A stretch of DNA of 40,439 bases from Verrucomicrobiota bacterium (lineage in GTDB: Bacteria > Verrucomicrobiota > Verrucomicrobiia > Opitutales > Opitutaceae), in the NCBI GenBank assembly GCA_025352985.1, contig JANXRL010000091.1, positions 1-40,439 on the forward strand. Reading direction: 5' to 3'. Below, in pieces: positions 17,181-24,712 of this stretch (position 1 is the stretch's first letter; every line of letters begins with the position of its first letter). Position numbers and translations under genes: made by a program. The notes beneath the pieces are model-generated. The model was not told the DNA's origin. It saw nothing but the letters and a program-made list of their open reading frames with translations, and did no database searches.

Positions 17181-17669
17181 ATGCGCCATCAAAAGCACCG
17201 CCACTCCCTCGGAGTGACCATCGAGCACCGCGCCGCCATGTTGTCCAACATGGCCGCCTCGCTCATTAAGCACGACCGTATCGAGACGACCCTGGCCAAG
17301 GCCAAGGCCCTCCGCCCCTTCATCGAGAAGGTCATCACCAAGGCCAAGCAGGCTGCGGCCAAGACCGAAAAGAAGGATTCCGTCCATCTCCGCCGCCTCG
17401 CCCTCAAGGTCGTGCGCGACGAAGATGCCGTTACCCTTCTCTTCAACGAAAAGTATAAGGAGTTCGTCAACCGCACCGGAGGTTACACCCGCATCTACAA
17501 GCTCGCGCTTCCGCGTATCAGCGATGCCGCCGAAATGGCATTTATCGAGTTCGTGAAGGCCGACGATCCCGGCTATAAGAAGACCAAGAAGTCCGCCAAG
17601 GGCAAAAAGGCTTCCGTTAAGACCACCGAAGCGGCCCCCGCTGCCGAGGCTCCCGCCGCCCAAGCCTAA
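17181..17669 (+). CDS. rplQ: 50S ribosomal protein L17 with Lys/Ala tail
   Basis: Large-subunit protein near the tunnel exit. The start is set at ATG 17181, MRHQKHRHSLGVTIEHRAAM, which matches the family; an upstream in-frame codon at 17121 would add an unrelated 20-residue tail. The 162 residues include SLIKHDRIETTLAKAKALRP and GGYTRIYKLALPRISDAAEMA. A C-terminal lysine- then alanine-rich tail of about 35 residues lengthens it. It closes the ribosomal superoperon and is followed by a strong terminator. Confidence 0.96.
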   Translation: MRHQKHRHSLGVTIEHRAAMLSNMAASLIKHDRIETTLAKAKALRPFIEKVITKAKQAAAKTEKKDSVHLRRLALKVVRDEDAVTLLFNEKYKEFVNRTGGYTRIYKLALPRISDAAEMAFIEFVKADDPGYKKTKKSAKGKKASVKTTEAAPAAEAPAAQA

Positions 17670-17710
17670 GCTCGTGGTGAAGCGCCCTAGCGCTTCTCTT
17701 ACGTTTCAAA

Positions 17711-17746
17711 AAAACGCGCCGAAGTTTTTCTTCGGCGCGTTTTTTA
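17711..17746 (+). terminator. Intrinsic terminator of the ribosomal superoperon
   Basis: ACGCGCCGAAG (17714-17724) pairs with CTTCGGCGCGT (17730-17740) around a five-T loop, with A residues before the stem and a run of T behind it (17740-17745). The flanking A and T runs make it workable in both directions. It ends the transcript after rplQ. Confidence 0.88.
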
Positions 17747-17756
17747 GTTTTCCGGT

Positions 17757-17781
17757 TGTAGGAGCCCGTTTACGGGCGATT
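17757..17781 (+). repeat. REP-like extragenic palindrome
   Basis: GTAGGAGCCCGTTTACGGGC at 17758-17777 has a GTAGGAG head and a palindrome, GCCCGT (17764-17769) with ACGGGC (17772-17777). This head-plus-palindrome layout is that of repetitive extragenic palindromes known from other bacteria. No second full copy occurs in the window, so the repetitive nature is inference. Confidence 0.35.
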
Positions 17782-17817
17782 ATAGCTGTAAATCCGTCCT
17801 GTTCCAACGAGCACCCC

Positions 17818-18042
17818 ATGGCCCTTCAAGTTTCCGCCCTTATCTATTGTTTGGCCGTCGCGGCGGTGTTTCTGGGTATGTGGCTTTATTACGACCACCG
17901 CGACCATGCCCGCTTCGAGATTGAGCGGCGCAAGACCACCTTTTGTTGCCAGTATTGCGAACACATCTATGCCGCCGAAGGCGTCTTGGATTTCGGTGTT
18001 TGCCCCCGTTGTGGAAAGGAAAATGCCCGCCTTAAATTTTGA
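17818..18042 (+). CDS. Small membrane-anchored zinc-ribbon protein
   Basis: A 74-residue protein from ATG 17818. Residues 5-26 form one membrane segment ([21 protein letters not shown]), followed by a charged linker ([15 protein letters not shown]) and a cytoplasmic-looking zinc ribbon with two knuckles, CCQYCEHIY and [14 protein letters not shown] do not recognise a named family. It lies between the ribosomal terminator and guaA and may be transcribed with guaA, whose start is about 100 bases downstream. Small protein plus a coherent domain layout support a real gene. Confidence 0.75.
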   Translation: MALQVSALIYCLAVAAVFLGMWLYYDHRDHARFEIERRKTTFCCQYCEHIYAAEGVLDFGVCPRCGKENARLKF

Positions 18043-18143
18043 CGAGGAGCGGCGGTCGCGCCGCATTGACACCCTGCGCTCCGGTCGCGCACTTTTCCTG
18101 CTTTGATTCACGTCCAATCCACGCCTTCGGCGTTCTCTTTCTC

Positions 18144-19685
18144 ATGTCCCAGACCATCGCCGTCATCGATTTCGGTTCCCAATACACGCAGATCATCGCG
18201 CGCCGCATTCGCGAGTGCCAAGTTTACTCCAAGCTCTACCACTACACGGTGACGGCCGAGGAACTGAAGAAGGACAACGTCGTCGGCATCATTCTCTCCG
18301 GCGGCCCCAGCTCAGTTTTTGCTAAGAAAGCTCCGATTCCCGACAGGGCGCTTTTTGATCTCGGCGTGCCAGTCCTCGGCATCTGCTACGGTATCCAGCT
18401 CATGGGCCATCTCCTCGGCGGTCAGGTCTCCAAGAGTGATCACCGTGAATACGGCCACGGCACCCTCGCGATTCAGAAAGCCGGCCGTCTTTTCGCCAAG
18501 CTCCCAAAAAAACTCAAAGTCTGGAACTCCCACGGCGACCGCCTCATCAAACTGCCGCCGGGGTTCACCGCCATCGGCACTACGGACAATTCTGAGTATG
18601 CCGTGATCGAGGACGCCAAGCGCGGCTTCTACGGCATACAGTTTCACCCCGAGGTTTTTCACAGCGAACGCGGCACCGACGTCATTCGCAACTTTCTCGT
18701 CGGCGTGTGCAAGGCCGCGCAAGACTGGACCACCGATGACTTCATCGCCCAGTCCGTCGCTGGCATCCGCGCCACCGTCGGCAAAAAATCCCGCGTGCTC
18801 CTCGGACTTTCCGGCGGCGTGGATTCCTCCGTGGCCGCCGCGCTTATCCACAAGGCCATCGGCAAGCAGCTTACCTGCGTATTCGTGGACAACGGCCTTC
18901 TCCGCAAGGGTGAGCGCGAGGTCGTTGAATCGCTCTACGCGCGGAACTTCAAGATCGACGTGCGTGTCGTGGATGCATCGGGCCTTTTCCTGCGCCGCCT
19001 GAAAGGGATCACCGATCCCGAGCAGAAGCGCAAAATCATCGGTGTAACCTTCGTCGAAGTGTTCGAAAAATCCCTCAAATCCATCGGTGGCGCCGATTAC
19101 CTCGCGCAAGGCACACTCTATCCCGACGTGATCGAGAGCGTCGCCATCGCCGGCAATCCCGCCGCGCTGATCAAGTCCCACCACAACGTCGGTGGCCTGC
19201 CCGCCCGCATGAAGCTCAAGCTTCTCGAGCCACTCCGCGAACTCTTCAAGGACGAGGTCCGCGCCGTCGGCACCGCCTGCGGCCTGCCGAAGGAAGTCGT
19301 TTGGCGTCAGCCTTTCCCAGGTCCTGGTCTCGGCGTGCGCGTCGTCGGCGAGATCACCAAGGAACGCCTCGAAATCCTCCGCAATGCCGACTTCATCCTA
19401 CAGGAAGAGATGATGGCTAACGGCTGGTATTGGAAAGTCTGGCAGTCGTTCGCCGTCTTCATCCCGGTGAAGACCGTCGGTGTCGTTGGCGATGAGCGTA
19501 ACTACTCCTACGTGATCGGCCTCCGCATCGTGGAGAGCATCGACGCAATGACTGCCGACTGGACGCGCTTGCCCTACGATCTGCTCCAAAAGATTTCCTC
19601 CCGCATCACCAACGAGGTCCGCGGCGTCAGTCGTGTCGTCCTTGATATCAGCTCAAAGCCCCCCGCGACCATCGAGTGGGAATGA
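18144..19685 (+). CDS. guaA: GMP synthase (glutamine-hydrolysing)
   Basis: Converts XMP, ATP and glutamine to GMP in purine synthesis. The start at ATG 18144 gives 513 residues, the family norm, beginning [20 protein letters not shown]. The glutaminase domain has the nucleophile in [11 protein letters not shown] and the histidine/glutamate in QFHPEVFHS. The ATP-pyrophosphatase domain has the P-loop [13 protein letters not shown], and the C-terminal dimerisation domain ends PATIEWE. Upstream in-frame sequence back to 18039 shows no family match. The stop overlaps the next gene (ATGA). Confidence 0.98.
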   Translation: MSQTIAVIDFGSQYTQIIARRIRECQVYSKLYHYTVTAEELKKDNVVGIILSGGPSSVFAKKAPIPDRALFDLGVPVLGICYGIQLMGHLLGGQVSKSDHREYGHGTLAIQKAGRLFAKLPKKLKVWNSHGDRLIKLPPGFTAIGTTDNSEYAVIEDAKRGFYGIQFHPEVFHSERGTDVIRNFLVGVCKAAQDWTTDDFIAQSVAGIRATVGKKSRVLLGLSGGVDSSVAAALIHKAIGKQLTCVFVDNGLLRKGEREVVESLYARNFKIDVRVVDASGLFLRRLKGITDPEQKRKIIGVTFVEVFEKSLKSIGGADYLAQGTLYPDVIESVAIAGNPAALIKSHHNVGGLPARMKLKLLEPLRELFKDEVRAVGTACGLPKEVVWRQPFPGPGLGVRVVGEITKERLEILRNADFILQEEMMANGWYWKVWQSFAVFIPVKTVGVVGDERNYSYVIGLRIVESIDAMTADWTRLPYDLLQKISSRITNEVRGVSRVVLDISSKPPATIEWE

Positions 19686-20470
19686 GTTACTCCCGTCATC
19701 TCATGAACCCCTTGCCTCGTTATCTGGCCGCTCTGGTTTCCCTGCTCGTGCTTTCGCCTTTCGGGCTGTGGGCTGCCGATGTGGAAGCGGTGATCGCCAA
19801 GGCTAGGACTGCGGTTGGGGACGAAGCGGCGCTTACATCTCTCAAGTCGGTCCACTATTCCGGCACCATCGAAACCACGTCAACCGATGAAAAAGGGCAC
19901 TCTAAGCCGGTGACGGTTGCGATCGAGATCATCTTCCAAAAGCCCAGCCAGCAGCGCATCGTTGCCACCTCGGCCGACAAGATCGAGATCACCGCGCTCG
20001 ATGGCTATGACGGCTGGCAACGCGAACAGGATCCCAAGGATTCCGCCCGCTGGCGCATGGCCCTGCTTTCAAAGGATCAAATCCAGCGTCTCCGCGCCAA
20101 CGCTTGGGAGAATCTTTTCTTTTATCGCAACATCGAGCGTGTCGGCGGTCAGGTCTCGGATATGGGAACGGCCGAAGTGAATGGGAAGACCTGCTGGAAG
20201 CTGAGCTTCGATCACGGTGCGGGCATCATTTTTTACCGTTATTTCGACCAAAAAACCGGCCAACTTCTGCTGACCGAAACCGCGCCCGGTGTGCATATAC
20301 GCGAACAAGAAGAAATGGCCGTAGATGGAATCAAATTCCCTCACAAGATAATTACGGAAAGCAAATTACCCAACGGTGAAACTCGCACGGTCACCATCGT
20401 TTTTGAAAAGATAACGGTTAACGAGACTTTCGCGGACAGTCTTTTCGCGGTGCCGATTTTGGAGCGCTGA
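19682..20470 (+). CDS. Exported protein, LolA-like outer membrane lipoprotein-sorting fold suspected
   Basis: A 262-residue protein starting at ATG 19682, which overlaps the guaA stop. A signal peptide is clear ([19 protein letters not shown], cleavage after WAA near residue 28). The mature part begins with a helix ([18 protein letters not shown]) and continues with alternating beta strands such as [33 protein letters not shown] and [15 protein letters not shown]. This arrangement resembles LolA/LolB-type or DUF4292-like periplasmic barrels; similar proteins are common in Acidobacteria and Verrucomicrobia. No enzyme motif is seen, and the function is not known. An alternative start is ATG 19703. 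Confidence 0.78.
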   Translation: MSYSRHLMNPLPRYLAALVSLLVLSPFGLWAADVEAVIAKARTAVGDEAALTSLKSVHYSGTIETTSTDEKGHSKPVTVAIEIIFQKPSQQRIVATSADKIEITALDGYDGWQREQDPKDSARWRMALLSKDQIQRLRANAWENLFFYRNIERVGGQVSDMGTAEVNGKTCWKLSFDHGAGIIFYRYFDQKTGQLLLTETAPGVHIREQEEMAVDGIKFPHKIITESKLPNGETRTVTIVFEKITVNETFADSLFAVPILER

Positions 20471-20593
20471 AGGTGGGATGGTATCTAAGGGGCAAAACAC
20501 CCGACCGTCGGTAAATTGGGAGCGTAAAGCTGGATTTCCGTCTCGCGCCCGCAGGGTGTTGCGAATAAGACCTTTTCGAATATTACTCTAATC

Positions 20594-21889
20594 GTGCGAA
20601 CCCTGCAGTTTGCTTCCAAATCCTTCGACTCTGAACTGGCTGACTTTTGCCGCGGTGCCTCCGTGCCAAAGGAAATTTCGGATGCTGTCACCGCAATCCT
20701 TGCGGACGTGCATCAGCGCGGAGACGAAGCCGTGGCCTACTACGCTGCCAAGTTCGACGGGGCCAAGCTGCGCGCCCGCGACTTCCGCGTAAAACCCGCC
20801 GAGATTGCCGCCGCCGCCAAACGTCTGCCCGCCTCCGAGCGCAAAGCGCTCGTTGCCGCTCACGAAAACATCGTGGCCTTTAACAAGCAGAGCCTGCCCA
20901 AAGACTGGCTCGGAAAAAACAAACACGGCGCCGAAGTCGGCGAAATCAACCACCCGATCCGCCGTGTCGGTCTCTACGTCCCCGGCGGCGAAGTGCCGCT
21001 CGTCTCGACCGTGTTGATGACCGCGACACTCGCGAAAATCGCCGGCTGCCCCGAGATCGCCGTCTTCACGCCTTCCAACTCTCAAGGCAAAATCGCCGAC
21101 GGCCTCCTCGCCGCGCTCGATCTCGTCGGCATCGACGAAGTTTACCGCATCGGTGGAGTGCAGGCCATTGGAGCCGCCGCTTACGGCACGCTCACCGTTC
21201 CTGCTGTCGATAAAGTTTACGGCCCTGGCAACGCCTACGTGTGTGAAGCCAAGCGCCAGGTCTTCGGCACGGTTGGCGTTGATTCGCTCCCCGGCCCGAG
21301 CGAGGTCATGGTGATTGCCGACGAGACGGCCCGCATTGATTTCGCCGCCGCCGATTTGCTGGCGCAGGCCGAGCACGGTTCAGGCCGCGAGAAAATCTAT
21401 CTCGTGGCGACGTCTGCGAAGATTTTAAACGACATCCATGCTGAGGTGCAGGTCCAGTTGAAGCTCATCTCACGTTCGGAAAAAACCCAGCGCGTGCTCA
21501 CGAACGGTTTTGTCTCCATCGAGGTGAAGAATCTTTCCGAGGCCGCCAAGGTCGCGAACTATGTCGCGCCCGAGCACCTCGAATTGCTGGTCAAGGATTC
21601 CGTGCACAAAACCCTTCTCCGCGACATCACCACCGCCGGCGCGATCATGCTCGGCAACTACACGCCGACTGCTCTCGGTGATTTCACCGCCGGCCCGAGC
21701 CACGTGCTGCCAACGGCTCGCGCCGGCCGCTTCTTTAGCGGCCTCCGCGTCGCCGATTTCATGCGCCGCACAAGCGTGATCCGCTACGACAAATCCACCG
21801 TCAAAAAAGGCGAACCTGTCGTGTCCGCTTTTGCCGCGATGGAAAAACTCGATGCCCACGGCCGCAGCGTGAAAATCCGCGCTCTTTGA
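20594..21889 (+). CDS. hisD: Histidinol dehydrogenase
   Basis: Zinc- and NAD-dependent enzyme for the last two steps of histidine synthesis (histidinol to histidine). The 431-residue protein from GTG 20594 has RRVGLYVPGGEVPLVSTVLM, the signature KVYGPGNAYVCEAKRQVFG, LPGPSEVMVIAD, the metal-binding DLLAQAEHG, and VAPEHLELL. All are intact. A weak promoter-like pair, TTGCGA at 20559-20564 and TATTAC at 20581-20586, stands just before the start. hisC follows after ten bases. Confidence 0.97.
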   Translation: MRTLQFASKSFDSELADFCRGASVPKEISDAVTAILADVHQRGDEAVAYYAAKFDGAKLRARDFRVKPAEIAAAAKRLPASERKALVAAHENIVAFNKQSLPKDWLGKNKHGAEVGEINHPIRRVGLYVPGGEVPLVSTVLMTATLAKIAGCPEIAVFTPSNSQGKIADGLLAALDLVGIDEVYRIGGVQAIGAAAYGTLTVPAVDKVYGPGNAYVCEAKRQVFGTVGVDSLPGPSEVMVIADETARIDFAAADLLAQAEHGSGREKIYLVATSAKILNDIHAEVQVQLKLISRSEKTQRVLTNGFVSIEVKNLSEAAKVANYVAPEHLELLVKDSVHKTLLRDITTAGAIMLGNYTPTALGDFTAGPSHVLPTARAGRFFSGLRVADFMRRTSVIRYDKSTVKKGEPVVSAFAAMEKLDAHGRSVKIRAL

Positions 21890-21899
21890 TTCGCGTCCC

Positions 21900-22997
21900 A
21901 TGTCCGACCTTTCGACTCTCGTTCTGCCGCACATCCAGAAACTGCACGCCTATACGCCCGGTCTCCAGCCTGCCGAACCCGGCTGGGTGAAGCTCAACAC
22001 CAACGAGTGTCCGTATCCGCCCAGCCCGCGCGTCGCCACCGCCATCCGCGCCGAGCTTGCCGAGGACGGAGAACTGCTCCGCCTCTATCCCAATCCGAAG
22101 AGCACACCGCTTCGTCAACTCGTCGCCAAGATCCACGGCCTCCGTGAAGAAAACGTCCTCATCGGCAACGGCTCCGACGATGTCCTGAATCTTCTCGTGC
22201 GCGTCTTCGGCGGGCCGTCTGCGGCGACCGGTTTCACGCTGCCGAGCTACTCGCTTTATCCCGTCCTCGTTGCGATCAACGACGGCGCAACCACTGTCAT
22301 CGAGTTCGACCGCTCGATGAAACTACCTGTCGATAAAATCGCTGCATCCGGAGCTCGCGCGTTTTTCCTCACGTCGCCCAACGCGCCTACCGGCGTCGCG
22401 TTCAGCAACGCCGAGCTCGCTGCCGTTCTGGATAAATTCTCTGGCGTGCTCGTGGTGGACGAAGCTTACGCCCCGTTCGCGAAGGAAAACGCCGTCCCGC
22501 TGCTCGCGCGTTATCAGAATCTCGTCATCACGCGCACGCTCTCCAAGGCCCATGCCCTCGCCGGTCTGCGTGTCGGCTACGCGCTCGCGAGCTCTACCGC
22601 GATCGAGTTGCTCGACCGCGTGCGCGACAGCTACAACGTCAACCGTCTCTCGCAGGCCGGCGCTTATGCCGCGCTCGCCGACACGGGTTACTACGACGCG
22701 ATCATCGGAAAGATCATCTACACCCGCGATTATTGGGTGAGCGACTGGTCGGATCGCCTTGGCTGGTTCATCTATCCCTCGCAGACCAATTTTATCTTTG
22801 CCGAGCCGAAAAACGCCCGCGGCGAAACCGGTCCGGCGGTCGCGAAATCGCTCTACGATTTCCTCCTCACGCAGAAGATCCTGGTGCGTGCCTTCCCCAG
22901 CAACGCCTTGACCGCGCCTTTCCTGCGCATCAGCGTCGGTAGCGATGACGAAATGTTCGCCGTTAACACCGCAATCAACGTTTGGTTGAAGATGTAA
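21900..22997 (+). CDS. hisC: Histidinol-phosphate aminotransferase
   Basis: PLP-dependent fold-type I enzyme transferring the amino group to imidazole acetol phosphate. The 365 residues contain KLNTNECPYPPSP, GNGSDDVLNLLVR, the aspartate region VLVVDEAYAPF and the PLP lysine in TRTLSKAHALAGLRVGYAL. Intact and of normal length. Together with hisD upstream and hisB-hisH downstream it forms a histidine cluster, which is interrupted behind this gene by a retroelement. Confidence 0.97.
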   Translation: MSDLSTLVLPHIQKLHAYTPGLQPAEPGWVKLNTNECPYPPSPRVATAIRAELAEDGELLRLYPNPKSTPLRQLVAKIHGLREENVLIGNGSDDVLNLLVRVFGGPSAATGFTLPSYSLYPVLVAINDGATTVIEFDRSMKLPVDKIAASGARAFFLTSPNAPTGVAFSNAELAAVLDKFSGVLVVDEAYAPFAKENAVPLLARYQNLVITRTLSKAHALAGLRVGYALASSTAIELLDRVRDSYNVNRLSQAGAYAALADTGYYDAIIGKIIYTRDYWVSDWSDRLGWFIYPSQTNFIFAEPKNARGETGPAVAKSLYDFLLTQKILVRAFPSNALTAPFLRISVGSDDEMFAVNTAINVWLKM

Positions 22998-23135
22998 TTG
23001 AACTACGCAAGCAGGTGGCAGTGGTTCCAAGCCAGAAGGCTTAAACTTGGGGAATTGTATTGTCGCAAAAAATTTTTCTCGCTGCGCGCGGGCGGCATCA
23101 CATCTGGCTTTCTTTTACAATTCTATAACTAAAAT

Positions 23136-24143
23136 ATGAGAAAAATCCAGCTACTCAAAGCTGCTGCGGTAGCGGCCTTCATGATGGCAGGCGGCGCGTT
23201 GAGCGCGCAGGCGCAAATCACGATCCCTACTGTGACGGTGGGTAATGTCGGCAATTCCGTCGATACCAGCACCTACGGGGCGGTGGGCTACAGCTACGCC
23301 ATCGGCACCTATGAGGTGACGACGAATCAATATACGTCATTCCTGAATGCGGTGGCGGCGACGGATACGTTTAGCCTCTATGATACGAACATGGATTCGT
23401 CGCAGTATGGTGGCATCACGCGTTCCGGTTCGTCGGGCAGCTACAGCTACGCGGTGAAGAGCGGCTTTGAGAATAAGCCGGTGAACTAAGTGTCGTTCTG
23501 GGATGCGACGCGCTTTGCGAACTGGCTGAACAACGGGCAGGGCAGCGCAAGCACGGAGACAGGCAGCTACACGCTGGGTAGCGTGACGAATCCGGTGAAC
23601 AGCTCCGTGACGCGCAATGGAGGGGCGAACTGGGTGGTGGCGAGTGAGAACGAGTGGTATAAAGCGGCGTATTACGACCCGACGAAGAATAGCGGCGCGG
23701 GCGGCTACTGGTTGCACGCGACACAGAGCGATACGCTCGGACAAAACAACCCTTTCACGGATACGAACGGGGCAAATTATAACGATGGGGATTTTGCGGT
23801 TTTTACGGGCAGCGACGACGGAGCGCTGCCCGTCGGCACTTATGTTAACGCGCAAAGTTTTTACGGCACCTTCGACCAAGGGGGTAACCTATTTGAGTGG
23901 AACGAGGCGATTGTCTCTGGCCCCAGTCGTGGGCGGCGGGGCGGCTCGTGGGACTTCAACGAGAGCGGCCTGCGGTCCTCGGGCCGGTTCGGCAGAGTCG
24001 CGGCGGGCGGGAGCTACGACTTAGGTTTCCGTGCTGCCAGCCTCGCGCCTATACCCGAGCCGAGCACCTATGGGGCCGCGATGGGAGTAATGGCGCTCGG
24101 AGTCGTGATGATGCGACGCAGGAAGGTGCGCGGCACTCTTTGA
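23136..24143 (+). pseudogene. DGR target: exported FGE/SUMF1-like variable protein with PEP-CTERM anchor, interrupted by a stop
   Basis: One reading frame from ATG 23136 to TGA 24141-24143 (335 codons) broken only by TAA at 23487-23489. The part before has a signal peptide (about residues 1-26, ending SAQA) and the FGE opening YAIGTYEVTTNQYTSFLNAV. Directly behind the stop the frame goes on with VSFWDATRFANWLNNGQG; family members read KPVNYVSFWDA, so the stop probably replaced a tyrosine codon (TAC/TAT to TAA). Later come ENEWYKAAYYDP and DQGGNLFEWNE, the C-type-lectin-like fold, then the variable repeat RGGSWDFNESG to GFRAAS. The end is a PEP-CTERM signal: PEPST (about 24054-24068), a hydrophobic segment and RRRK, which is processed by an exosortase for surface attachment. 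Translation of the second half from GTG 23490 would lack the signal peptide. Confidence 0.88.
23938..24047 (+). repeat. DGR variable repeat (VR)
   Basis: This 110-base segment aligns without gaps to 25590-25699. By hand count 77 positions are identical. Of 33 differences 21 fall on template adenines (14 A to G, 7 A to T, none A to C). In the central 80 bases 21 of 30 template adenines are changed but only 5 of 50 other bases. It encodes RGGSWDFNESGLRSSGR and the following residues up to GFRAASL of the target. Seventeen codons differ in a way that includes an adenine change. The few changes at other bases, mostly at the 3' end, point to time passed since the last homing event. Confidence 0.88.
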
Positions 24144-24164
24144 ACTTTTAACCTTTTACCCTTT

Positions 24165-24197
24165 CCGTAGGGCTTCACGCGAGGTGAGGCCTTACGG
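24165..24197 (+). repeat. Hairpin/cruciform downstream of the VR
   Basis: CCGTAGGGCTTCAC (24165-24178) pairs with GTGAGGCCTTACGG (24184-24197) as a 14-pair stem with two G-U pairs and a GCGAG loop. It begins 22 bases after the target's stop codon and 118 bases after the VR. Hairpins shortly behind the VR help target recognition in studied DGRs, but there they lie much closer. Here the PEP-CTERM anchor separates the two. It lacks a T run, so it is not a simple terminator. Confidence 0.5.
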
Positions 24198-24209
24198 GAA
24201 CCAGAACGA

Positions 24210-24241
24210 GACCCGGCCTTAAGGCCGGGTCGAATTTTTTT
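24210..24241 (+). terminator. Intrinsic terminator behind the DGR target
   Basis: GACCCGGCCTT (24210-24220) and AAGGCCGGGTC (24221-24231) form a perfect 22-base palindrome, followed by GAA and a T run (24235-24241). Without a spacer the loop must open a few central pairs. It likely ends the target transcript before avd, so that avd and the reverse transcriptase would be transcribed separately or by read-through. Confidence 0.7.
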
Positions 24242-24334
24242 GGAGACCGACTATGTAGCCAAATCCAAAGCCCAAGGAGCCTGCGCCGTCACCGCATTCT
24301 GCGGCTGCGCAGGCCGCGCCGCTGCGTAAAAGCG

Positions 24335-24670
24335 ATGAGCTGCCAGGTGCTGCTGGTGCGTTGGTATGAGGTGGTGAAGTGGCTGCTGGAGCGGGTGGAG
24401 AGTTTTCCAAAAAACCAGCGCTTCATTTTCGGTCAGAGGGTGGCCGATGCGACGCTCGACATTATGGATCTGCTGGTGGAAGCGGCCTACCGGAAAGAGA
24501 AACGGGAGGTGCTGGTGCGGGCCAATCTACGCCTAGAACGGCTGCGCTGGCTGCTGCGGCTGGCGCGGGAGCGAAATCTGCTGACGGCGCGGCAACAGGA
24601 ATTCGTGGCGGAGCAATTCCTCGAGTGCGGCAAGATGCTCGGTGGCTGGATAAAGGCCAGTGCGGCCTGA
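24335..24670 (+). CDS. avd: DGR accessory protein Avd, N-terminus probably broken
   Basis: Avd is a small basic four-helix bundle that forms a pentamer and binds the DGR reverse transcriptase and template RNA. The 111 residues from ATG 24335 show the family pattern: WYEVVKWLLERVESFPKNQRF, FGQRVADATLDIMDLLVEAAY, the basic RANLRLERLRWLLRLARER and LTARQQEFVAEQFLECGKMLGGW, read in parts. In the other frame the preceding bases encode a typical Avd lead-in ending APLRKSDELP, which would join VLLVRW if one G in 24345-24347 were removed. That upstream frame opens with ATG 24253 followed at once by TAG. So the original gene seems to have lost its first 30 or so residues to a +1 frameshift and a stop. 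The four-helix core may still be made from ATG 24335, which has no good ribosome-binding site. Confidence 0.82.
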   Translation: MSCQVLLVRWYEVVKWLLERVESFPKNQRFIFGQRVADATLDIMDLLVEAAYRKEKREVLVRANLRLERLRWLLRLARERNLLTARQQEFVAEQFLECGKMLGGWIKASAA

Positions 24671-24712
24671 AAAGTCGCACGGCACGCGTAGAAAAAACGA
24701 AGCACGACGACG

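Noticed and set aside
23100-23135. Promoter directly before the DGR target (TATAAC near 23125)
   Set aside because: It lies about ten bases before the ATG and lacks a -35 hexamer at proper distance; it would leave almost no leader.
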